A DNA stretch of 6,142 bases, taken from contig JACOTK010000109.1 of NCBI GenBank assembly GCA_016178435.1, positions 1 to 6,142 of the forward strand, given 5' to 3'. Below the pieces are notes generated by a model. That model was not told the origin of the DNA and did no database searches. It was given only the letters and a program-made list of their open reading frames with translations. Shown here in pieces: positions 1 through 5,612 of the stretch (its first letter is position 1; each line of letters opens with the position of its first letter). A program made the position numbers and the translations under genes. Source of the DNA: Actinomycetota bacterium (GTDB taxonomy: Bacteria > Actinomycetota > Acidimicrobiia > Acidimicrobiales > CADCSY01).

Positions 1-90
1 CATCACCGGAGGTTCTCAACCAGCAGGATCACCAAGCCGGCAGCGAGGAGAACGACCCCGGGCGGCGGCAGTTGGGGCCCACCTCGGTCG

Positions 91-125
91 TCTAACGATC
101 TCTAACAGATCTAACGACATCTAAT
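91..125. repeat. Phased TCTAAC short direct repeats with nested dyad symmetry
   Basis: TCTAAC occurs at 91-96, 101-106 and 110-115, and a variant TCTAAT at 120-125, so the copies start 10, 9 and 10 bases apart, about one helical turn. The block also has two nested inverted arms: GTCGT (87-91) with ACGAC (114-118), and GATCT (97-101) with AGATC (107-111) around a CTAAC loop. It is locally AT-richer than the flanking DNA and lies just upstream of the truncated ATPase frame at 147. Such phased half-sites are compatible with a protein-binding operator or a recombination scar. The repeats are visible directly; any function is inferred, and the array is short enough that chance duplication remains possible. 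Confidence 0.5.
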
Positions 126-146
126 GGCTCGACCGGGTAGAAGACC

Positions 147-1157
147 GTGATGTTGAACGAGGTCGAGGACCTCGCCCGCCGGCGAGGATGGCGGGTCATC
201 TCCGAGACTGCCACGGCGGGGTTGGTGAACCGGCTCGTCGGGGAGCACCTGCCGGCGCTGCTCAGCGAGATCGAACCGGACGGTGCGAAGACCAAGGTGA
301 CCGGTGTCAGCGCCCCGATGGGGCTCGGAGGCGCGACGTGGGAGACCAGCGAAGCGCACGAGGTCTCACCGGCGCTGCGCACCCAGCTCACCGCCGCATG
401 CGATCTCCTCGCCGCCAACGGTGCGGGTTTGCTCCTCACCCTCGACGAGATCCACCACCAGGTGGTCCCGGAGCTGCGAGAGGTGGCAACGGTGGTGCAG
501 CACCTGGTGCGGGAGGAGCGTGAGATCGCGTTCGTAGGTGCCGGGCTGCCGTCAGCGGTCAGCGCGGTGCTGAACGACGATGTGCTGACGTTCCTGCGCC
601 GCGCTGACCGCCACTCTTTGGGTCCGGTCGCACTGCCGGAGGTGGCCACGGCCATCACCGAGCCGATCGAGCACGCCGAGCGTCGAATCGCTCCGGAGCT
701 TGCGGCTCGCGCAGCGGAGGCAACCGGTGGCTACCCATTCCTCATCCAGCTCGTCGGGTACCATGTCTGGCGGCAACAGCCCCGCCACCGCGAAATCTCC
801 GAGGACGACGTCGAGTCAGGGATCGTCGCCGCTCGTCGCCGTCTCGGCTCCCTCGTCCACGAGCCGGCGCTGGCCGATCTGCCCGGGGTGGCCCGAACCT
901 TCCTGCTCGCGATGGCACACGATGACGGACCTTCGAAGATGAGCGATATCGCATCGCGGCTCAAGGTCGACGCGAACTACGCCAGCCAGTACCGGCTTCG
1001 TCTCATCGCTACCGAGCTCATCGAGCCGGTCGGTCACGGAAGGGTCGACTTCACGATGCCGTACCTGCGGGACTATCTCCGCGAGCACGTCGCTCTCGAC
1101 GCCCAGCGCGAGCTGCCGTCGGACGGCTCTCCATCGAACGAGGCCGGCCGTGGCTGA
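147..1157 (+). CDS. N-terminally truncated AAA-type ATPase with C-terminal winged helix; probable pseudogene
   Basis: I recognise the C-terminal four-fifths of an actinobacterial AAA/Orc-like ATPase family whose P-loop runs into 'GKTVMLNEVEDxARxRGW'. The frame holds a Walker B (LLLTLDEIHH, D100 E101), a sensor-1-like strand (FVGAGLPS, 129-136), a conserved TGGYPFLIQLVG segment (193-204) and a winged-helix-like C-terminus (about 262-310, SKMSDIASRLKVDANYASQYR). The Walker A loop and roughly 65-70 preceding residues are absent. Just upstream, codons read G-S-T-G-stop-K-T, with TAG at 138-140 where the P-loop glycine should be, and the next in-frame stop upstream is TAA at 93. The start could be GTG 147 or ATG 150; the latter has a weak AGAAG about 6 bases before it. 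Without Walker A the product should not bind ATP normally. The remaining 336 codons are undamaged, so the break is either recent or the fragment is retained. Family members' cellular role is not well established, so I assign none. Confidence 0.75.
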   Translation: MMLNEVEDLARRRGWRVISETATAGLVNRLVGEHLPALLSEIEPDGAKTKVTGVSAPMGLGGATWETSEAHEVSPALRTQLTAACDLLAANGAGLLLTLDEIHHQVVPELREVATVVQHLVREEREIAFVGAGLPSAVSAVLNDDVLTFLRRADRHSLGPVALPEVATAITEPIEHAERRIAPELAARAAEATGGYPFLIQLVGYHVWRQQPRHREISEDDVESGIVAARRRLGSLVHEPALADLPGVARTFLLAMAHDDGPSKMSDIASRLKVDANYASQYRLRLIATELIEPVGHGRVDFTMPYLRDYLREHVALDAQRELPSDGSPSNEAGRG

Positions 1158-1410
1158 GGGTCCGCTATTCATCGTCGACAACGACAAGGCGACACGCTCG
1201 AACTCGAAGCCGACCACCGCCGCCACGCCGTCGTCGTCACCAGCGTGGCCCCGGGCGCATCACCCGCTCGGCTCGCAGGCGCACCTTGCACCAGCGTTGC
1301 CGTTGGCCCTGGGCCGAGCAGTTCACCGACTCGTTGGCCAAGCTCCGCTCCGTTGTGCTGCTCACCAGAGCGTCACGTCATGGCGGCGCCCCGAGCCAAC
1401 ACCGGCGTCA

Positions 1411-1520
1411 GAGCATCAGCCGCATACCCACAAGCGCCGGCCCTGCCACGCCCCGCCACAGCCGATCCTGGCGCCCCCACCCGCTCGCCGGCCCCATCAC
1501 CCCATCAACGACGCTCCGAG
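1411..1520 (+). other. C-rich, G-poor stretch; candidate Rho-utilisation region for + transcripts
   Basis: By hand count this 110-base stretch has about 57 C against 24 G on the + strand, and is strongest at 1441-1500 (36 C, 12 G). A C-over-G 'bubble' in an RNA is the usual hallmark of a Rho-utilisation site. It lies downstream of the ATPase remnant and ahead of the convergent thrC, where terminating + transcription would prevent antisense reading of thrC. The composition is seen directly; the function is inferred. Apart from this, the fragmentary frames and a possible hairpin, 1158-1567 holds nothing else I can support. Confidence 0.3.
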
Positions 1521-1532
1521 GGCCTTCAGGAC

Positions 1533-1550
1533 GATCGGCCGAGGCCGGTC
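1533..1550 (-). terminator. Possible hairpin terminator after thrC (no U-tract)
   Basis: The minus strand reads GACCGGCCTCGGCCGATC, which can fold as a CGGC stem closed by a CTCG loop, extended past one C/A mismatch by a further GA/TC pair. It begins 17 bases past the thrC stop. There is no T-run after it, so it would be one of the U-less hairpins often proposed in high-GC actinobacteria. The fold is short and imperfect, so this is a weak call. Confidence 0.3.
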
Positions 1551-1567
1551 GGTGGATTGGGGGTAAG

Positions 1568-2971
1568 TCAGACGCTACGGGCGTGCTCACGGACGAACGA
1601 GGCGACCGTCGCCTGATCGTTCGGAAGCGTGACCATGCGCTCGGGGCGATCGAACAGGTCGGCGAGATGGGTCGGCAGCGCCGGGCGCACGCCGGTTGCC
1701 GCCTCGACCGCGTCGGGGAACTTCGCCGGATGAGCGGTCGCCAGCGCGACCATCACCGCGTCGGGGTCACGACGACACGCCTGTGCCGCGCCGAGCCCCA
1801 CCGCCGTGTGGGGGTCGATCAACACCCCGGTGCGCTCCCAGGTCGACGCGATCACCTGGGCGACCTCGGCATCGTCGAGACGGGCCCCGTCGAAGACGCG
1901 GCGCAACTCGGCCATGCGCTCCTCGGCCACGTCCATGCGCCCGGTCGCCCGAAACTGCTCCATGAGCCGGGTCACCAACGCTGCGTCGCGCCCGTGGAGC
2001 TCGAAGAGCAGTCGTTCGAAGTTCGAGGAGACCTGGATGTCCATGCTCGGGCTGGTGGTCGGGTGCACCTCGGCCATCTCCATGCGCCCGGTGTCGAGAA
2101 AGCGCGTGAGGATGTCGTTGCGGTTGGACCCGACGACCAGGTGATCGATCGGGAGACCCATGCGCCGCGCGATGTCTCCTGCCAGCACGTTGCCGAAGTT
2201 GCCGGTCGGCACGGCAAACGTGAGTGACTGCTCGGGTGCCCCCAGGGCGACTGCCGCGCTCACGTAGTACACCGTTTGGGGAAGGATGCGGGCCCAGTTG
2301 ATCGAGTTCACCGCCGACAGGCGCAGCTCGTCGCGGAAGCCGAGATCACCGAAGAGCGCCTTCACCAGATCCTGGCAGTCGTCGAAGGTTCCCTCGATGG
2401 CGATGTTGTGCACGTTCGGCGAGTCGACCGTCGTCATCTGACGCCGCTGCACCTCCGACACCCGCCCCGCTGGGTGCAGGATGAACACGTCGAGCGCGTC
2501 ACGATCTCGACAAGCCTCGATGGCGGCCGAGCCCGTGTCTCCCGATGTGGCGCCCACAATGGTGAGTCGCTCGCCCCGGGACGACAGGACATGATCGAAC
2601 AGACGCCCCACGAGCTGGAGCGCGACATCCTTGAAGGCCAGGGTCGGCCCGTGGAACAGCTCGAGGAGCCAGGTCTGATCACCCAGGTCGACCAACGGGC
2701 AGACGTCGGGGTGACGAAACACCGCCGGGGAGTAGGTGTCGCCAACCATCGCGACAAAGGCATCACGTTCGATCGATCCCTCGACAAACGGCCACATGAC
2801 CTCGACGGCCACCTCGGCGTAGGTTCGCCCGGCAAAGGACCGCAGCGCCGGCCCGTCGATCGTCGCCAGACGTTCGGGAACGTACAGACCGCCGTCTCGG
2901 GCAAGGCCCGTGAGCAGCACGTCGGCAAAGTTCAGGACCGGGGCCAACCCCCGGGTGCTCACATAGTTCAT
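1568..2971 (-). CDS. thrC: Threonine synthase, long (E. coli/yeast-like) type
   Basis: This cytosolic PLP enzyme converts O-phospho-L-homoserine and water to L-threonine and phosphate, the last step of threonine synthesis. At 467 residues it has the whole long-type architecture: N-terminal MNYVSTRG and GLARDGGLYVPE (22-33); the PLP lysine in HGPTLAFKD (K114); the GATSGDTG loop (140-147); NSINWARILPQ (222-232); the phosphate-binding PTGNFGN (255-261); and SPSMDIQVSSNFERLLFEL (307-325). The C-terminus has the usual HPAKFPDAVE stretch. The ATG at 2971 begins exactly at the conserved MxYxSTRG, so I keep this start although no purine-rich ribosome site precedes it. It follows hom by 38 bases on the same strand, and that gap is a tandem repeat carrying overlapping mini-ORFs, which suggests translation by reinitiation. 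Mycobacterial ThrC is the shorter type, whereas Corynebacterium carries this long type. No thrB follows; the convergent neighbour is a decayed region. Confidence 0.97.
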   Translation of the reverse strand: MNYVSTRGLAPVLNFADVLLTGLARDGGLYVPERLATIDGPALRSFAGRTYAEVAVEVMWPFVEGSIERDAFVAMVGDTYSPAVFRHPDVCPLVDLGDQTWLLELFHGPTLAFKDVALQLVGRLFDHVLSSRGERLTIVGATSGDTGSAAIEACRDRDALDVFILHPAGRVSEVQRRQMTTVDSPNVHNIAIEGTFDDCQDLVKALFGDLGFRDELRLSAVNSINWARILPQTVYYVSAAVALGAPEQSLTFAVPTGNFGNVLAGDIARRMGLPIDHLVVGSNRNDILTRFLDTGRMEMAEVHPTTSPSMDIQVSSNFERLLFELHGRDAALVTRLMEQFRATGRMDVAEERMAELRRVFDGARLDDAEVAQVIASTWERTGVLIDPHTAVGLGAAQACRRDPDAVMVALATAHPAKFPDAVEAATGVRPALPTHLADLFDRPERMVTLPNDQATVASFVREHARSV

Positions 2972-2999
2972 GGTGGGTCGATCACGGCGTGTCGATCAT
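2968..2999 (-). other. Two overlapping five-codon mini-ORFs leading into thrC
   Basis: On the minus strand, ATG ATC GAC ACG CCG TGA runs from 2999 to 2982 (MIDTP). Its stop overlaps a GTG at 2985 in a GTGA junction, opening GTG ATC GAC CCA CCA TGA (2985 to 2968, five codons). That stop in turn overlaps the thrC ATG (2971) in an ATGA junction. So hom, two tiny frames and thrC form a chain of stop-start overlaps, with only 10 bases between the hom stop and the first ATG. thrC lacks its own Shine-Dalgarno sequence. Layout is seen directly; a translational relay is inferred. The peptides themselves probably have no function. Confidence 0.4.
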
Positions 3000-3018
3000 G
3001 GCGTGTCGATCAGGCGCC
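2977..3018 (-). repeat. Three-copy 14-base tandem repeat in the hom-thrC junction
   Basis: The copies are 2977-2990, 2991-3004 and 3005-3018 (+ strand GTCGATCAYGGCGT; the third ends AGGCGCC). The first two differ at one base; the third, which contains the hom stop codon and last codons, diverges in its final bases. On the minus strand TGA recurs every 14 bases at 3012, 2998, 2984 and 2970; the first is the hom stop and the last is the TGA overlapping the thrC ATG. It looks like duplication of the hom 3' end, and it makes up nearly all of the 38-base gap. Confidence 0.85.
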
Positions 3019-4296
3019 GATGACGCGCATCATCGATGTCACGGCGCGCACGACATCGAGCTCTCGCAGGTCGTGCAACGTGGCCTGCATCGAGGCTTCC
3101 GAGGCGTCGTGGGTGATGAAGATGAGCCGAGCCTTGTCGCCCAGGCCCTCCTGTTCCATCGACTGGATCGAGACGTCGTGGCGCGCGAACACGCCCGAGA
3201 CCTCGTGCAACACACCGGGCCTGTCCGAGACCTCGGTGTTGAGGTAGTACTGCCCGCGCATCTCGTCGATGGGACAGATCTCCGCTCGACCCAGATGGCC
3301 CAAGGAGGCGAAGGTCTTCTTCCGGAGGTTGCCCGCGGCATCGATCAGGTCGCCGAGCACCGCGCTCGCCGTCGGCATGCCCCCCGCACCGCGACCGTAG
3401 AGCATGAGCTCGCCCACCGAGTCGCCCTCGACGAACACCGCGTTGAAACTGTCGCGCACGGTCGCGAGCGGATGGGTCACGGGGACCATGGCAGGGTGAA
3501 CCCGCACGCCGATACGTCCGTCGTCGCCCTGTTCGGCAACGGCCAGCAGCTTGATCTCGTAACCCAGCCGATGGGCGAAGGCGATGTCCTCGGAGCTGAC
3601 ACCCGAGATGCCCTCGTGGTAGACGTCGCCTGCAACAACCTGTGCGCCGAAGGCCACCGTCGCGATGATCGCTGCCTTGGCGCCGGCGTCGTAACCCTCG
3701 ACATCGGCCGTCGGGTCGCGTTCGGCGTAGCCCAGCGTCTGTGCCTCGGTCAGCGCGTCACCGTAGCTCGCCCCCATCGTGCTCATCCGTGTGAGGATGA
3801 AGTTGGTCGTCCCGTTCACGATGCCCGTCACACGACGAATCCGCTCGCCCGCCAACGACTCGCGCAGCGGTCGAATCAGGGGAATCGCACCGGCCACGGC
3901 GGCCTCGAACAACAGGTCGACGCCCCCGTCCTCGGCGGCAGCGAACAACTCCACACCGAAGTTGGCCAACAACTCCTTGTTGGCCGTGACCACGGGCTTG
4001 CCGGCCTTGAGCGCGTCAAGCAGAAGCCCCCGGGCCGGCTCGACGCCACCCATCACCTCGACGATGACATCGACATCCGGGTCGTTCACGACCTCGGCCG
4101 CGTCATGGGTCAGCACGCCCTCGGGCAACTTCACCGCACGCTCGCGGGTGAGATTGCGAACCGCCACCCTCGTGACCTCGAGGGAAAGGCCCGTGCGGAC
4201 CTCGATCGCCTCGGCCCGCTCACCGATCAACGTCACGAGCGCCGCGCCCACATTGCCGCAACCGAGCACCCCGACCCGCACCACAGAACCTTTCAT
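3010..4296 (-). CDS. hom: Homoserine dehydrogenase with C-terminal ACT domain
   Basis: This cytosolic enzyme reduces L-aspartate 4-semialdehyde to L-homoserine with NAD(P)H, the branch point leading to threonine and methionine. The 428 residues show an N-terminal Rossmann fold with GVLGCGNVG (9-17); TANKELL (104-110); the catalytic-domain GIVNGTTNFILT (158-169); DPTADVEGYDAGAKAAI (194-210) with the conserved catalytic acid/lysine pattern ending in K207; and an ACT domain from about 350 (YYLNTEVSDRPGVLHEVSGVF), the usual threonine-sensing module. There is no aspartokinase fusion. The start is uncertain: ATG 4296 has no Shine-Dalgarno and follows a hairpin, while GAAAGG (4294-4289) sits 4 and 7 bases before GTG codons at 4284 and 4281, giving MVRVGVLGCGNVG or MRVGVLGCGNVG. 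I keep the longest frame but consider GTG 4281/4284 at least as likely. It lies between lysA (44-base gap) and thrC, presumably in one transcript. Confidence 0.97.
   Translation of the reverse strand: MKGSVVRVGVLGCGNVGAALVTLIGERAEAIEVRTGLSLEVTRVAVRNLTRERAVKLPEGVLTHDAAEVVNDPDVDVIVEVMGGVEPARGLLLDALKAGKPVVTANKELLANFGVELFAAAEDGGVDLLFEAAVAGAIPLIRPLRESLAGERIRRVTGIVNGTTNFILTRMSTMGASYGDALTEAQTLGYAERDPTADVEGYDAGAKAAIIATVAFGAQVVAGDVYHEGISGVSSEDIAFAHRLGYEIKLLAVAEQGDDGRIGVRVHPAMVPVTHPLATVRDSFNAVFVEGDSVGELMLYGRGAGGMPTASAVLGDLIDAAGNLRKKTFASLGHLGRAEICPIDEMRGQYYLNTEVSDRPGVLHEVSGVFARHDVSIQSMEQEGLGDKARLIFITHDASEASMQATLHDLRELDVVRAVTSMMRVIGA
4289..4294 (-). promoter_or_regulatory. Ribosome-binding site inside the annotated hom 5' end
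   Basis: GAAAGG on the minus strand lies within the first codons of the longest hom frame. It is 4 bases before a GTG at 4284-4282 and 7 bases before a GTG at 4281-4279, whereas nothing purine-rich precedes the ATG at 4296. This favours a start 4 or 5 codons further in. Confidence 0.45.
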
Positions 4297-4319
4297 GGCC
4301 GCAACGCTACCGGTTGGCC
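4297..4319 (-). promoter_or_regulatory. Hairpin in the lysA-hom gap abutting the first hom ATG
   Basis: On the minus strand, GGCCAAC at one end can pair with GTT and GGCC at the other, with a 2-base GC bulge and a loop of CGGTAGC. The structure ends at the base before ATG 4296, so it would hide that ATG and leave the GAAAGG site free. It has no T-run and occupies over half of the 44-base gap. It could be a partial terminator or attenuator, or an mRNA-processing or stability element; I cannot separate these. Confidence 0.3.
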
Positions 4320-4340
4320 GGGGGGCTCCGAGTGGACCGA

Positions 4341-5612
4341 CTACCAGTCGAGCGCAAGGAGGTCATCGTAGGTTTCACGACGCACCACCACACGGGCCTC
4401 GCCGTCACGCAGGAAGATCACCGGCGGACGTGGCACCTTGTTGTAGTTCGACGCCATCACGTGGCCGTAGGCGCCGGTGACCGGGGTGGCCAGGACATCG
4501 CCGATGGCCAGGTCGTCGGGAACCCATGCCTCACGCACGACCAGGTCGCCCGACTCACAGTGCTTGCCCACGACGGTGACCGGCAACGAGCGGGTCGAAT
4601 CGGTGGCCCTCGGCAGGAAGGCCTCGTAGCCGCTGCCGTAGAGCACCGGACGGGGGTTGTCGCTCATGCCGCCGTCAACCGAAACATAGGTGCGAATGCC
4701 CGGGAGCTCCTTGATCGTGCCGACTCGATAGACCGTGATGCCCGCGGTCGCCGCGATGGCCCGACCCGGCTCCACGTAGAGGCGTGCCGTGATCCCGGCC
4801 TCGGCACAGGCCTTGGTCAACACGCCCGCCCACTGCGCGATCGAGGCCGACTCCTCACCGGCCACGTACGCGACCCCGAGTCCGCCGCCCAGGGAGAGCT
4901 CGGGCAGGTCGAGCTTGCGGACGAACGGCGCGATGCGCTCGATCGCCTTGGCGAAGGAGGCAAGGAGGAAGATGTTGCTGCCGATGTGCACGTGAAGGCC
5001 GACCAACTCCATGCCGGACGACTCGATGGCGCGGCGTGCGGCCTCGGCCGCCGAGCCGCTTGCAAGCCCGAAGCCGAACTTGGAGTCATCCTGGCCCGTC
5101 ATGACGTACTCGTGCGTGTGGGCCTCGATGCCCGGCGTGACCCGAATGAGAACCTGAGGGACAGGGCCCACACCTGCGGCGACCAGCGCTTCAATGCGGT
5201 CGATCTCGTCGTGGCTGTCAACCACGATGCGCCCCACGCCCACCTGCAGGGCCCGGGTCAGCTCCTCCTCCGACTTGTTGTTGCCGTGCATGATGATCGA
5301 TGAACCCGGAACGCCCGCGGCGAGCGCGACGTGCAACTCACCGCCGGTCGCCACGTCGAGCATCAGGCCCTCCTCGTGCACCAGCGCGGCCATCGCCTTG
5401 CAGAGAAAGGCCTTGCCGGCATAGGTGGCGCCCGTTCCGAACGCGGCGACCACCTGTCGGCACTGCGAACGAAGATGATCCTCGTCGTAGAGGTAGGCCG
5501 GGGTTCCGAAGGTGTCGGCCAGCTCGACGAGATCGCAGCCCCCGACCGAGAGACGACCCGTCGGGCCGACCTCGGCGGTGTGAGGCAGCAGGTGGGGAGG
5601 CAGCGGCGTCAC
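4341..5612 (-). CDS. lysA: Diaminopimelate decarboxylase
   Basis: This PLP-dependent fold-III decarboxylase turns meso-2,6-diaminopimelate into L-lysine and CO2, the last step of lysine synthesis, in the cytosol. The 423 residues carry the PLP lysine in YAGKAF (K67), DVATGGEL (86-93), HVHIGSN (207-213), the phosphate-binding GGGLGV (242-247), EPGR (281-284), SVDGGMSDNPRP (311-322), the active-site CESGD (352-356) and GAYGHVMASNYN near the C-terminus. Length and motif order are normal, so the gene looks intact. The start is GTG 5612, which overlaps the stop of the upstream response regulator in a GTGA junction; no Shine-Dalgarno precedes it, so translational coupling is likely. hom follows 44 bases downstream. 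In mycobacteria argS precedes lysA, so having a response regulator here is unusual. Confidence 0.97.
   Translation of the reverse strand: MTPLPPHLLPHTAEVGPTGRLSVGGCDLVELADTFGTPAYLYDEDHLRSQCRQVVAAFGTGATYAGKAFLCKAMAALVHEEGLMLDVATGGELHVALAAGVPGSSIIMHGNNKSEEELTRALQVGVGRIVVDSHDEIDRIEALVAAGVGPVPQVLIRVTPGIEAHTHEYVMTGQDDSKFGFGLASGSAAEAARRAIESSGMELVGLHVHIGSNIFLLASFAKAIERIAPFVRKLDLPELSLGGGLGVAYVAGEESASIAQWAGVLTKACAEAGITARLYVEPGRAIAATAGITVYRVGTIKELPGIRTYVSVDGGMSDNPRPVLYGSGYEAFLPRATDSTRSLPVTVVGKHCESGDLVVREAWVPDDLAIGDVLATPVTGAYGHVMASNYNKVPRPPVIFLRDGEARVVVRRETYDDLLALDW

Larger units (their letters stand above)
1150..1566 (+). pseudogene. Decayed remnant of a gene once coupled to the ATPase
   Basis: The GTG at 1150 overlaps the ATPase stop by 8 bases (GTGGCTGA) and is preceded by GAGG (1140-1143) at a good 6-base spacing, which looks like a real coupled start. 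The first residues, VAEGPLFIVDN, resemble the opening of some SNF2/DEAD helicases with an N-terminal phospholipase-D-like domain; I rate this resemblance as weak. After about residue 12 the 138-codon frame becomes low-complexity (Pro, Ala, Ser, His, Arg) with no recognisable domain. Coding-like pieces seem to pass to the other + frames: about 1188-1250 (DTLELEADHRRHAVVVTSVAPG) and about 1286-1372 (CRWPWAEQFTDSLAKLRSVV). That pattern suggests a gene broken by several frameshifts. It could instead be a spurious frame, as long GC-rich frames arise easily. The frame ends one base before the convergent thrC stop. Confidence 0.3.

Noticed and set aside
138..140. Amber readthrough restoring the ATPase P-loop
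   Set aside because: The upstream frame is itself closed by TAA at 93 and has no start codon between 96 and 137, so readthrough could not produce a full-length protein.
92..658. A 188-codon minus-strand open frame opposite the ATPase
   Set aside because: The Ser/Arg/Thr-rich translation has no domain and lies opposite the recognisable ATPase.
1277..1372. Transposase remnant (CRWPWAEQFTDSLAKL-like stretch)
   Set aside because: It is vaguely like ISL3-type transposase segments, but I see no catalytic residues, terminal inverted repeats or target duplications.
1286..2227. A 313-codon + strand open frame starting with TTG and running into the thrC antisense
   Set aside because: Most of it is antisense to thrC; only the first 30 or so codons look coding-like and are reported as part of the decayed region.
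4297..4340. Lysine riboswitch or T-box in the lysA-hom gap
   Set aside because: The gap is only 44 bases, far too short for either element.
2989..4371. A 460-codon + strand open frame opposite hom
   Set aside because: It is antisense to a fully recognisable hom; its composition (rich in Arg, His, Gly, Asp) is that of a GC-rich shadow frame and it has no domain.
4314..5303. A 329-codon + strand open frame opposite lysA
   Set aside because: It mirrors the lysA reading frame and has no recognisable motif.
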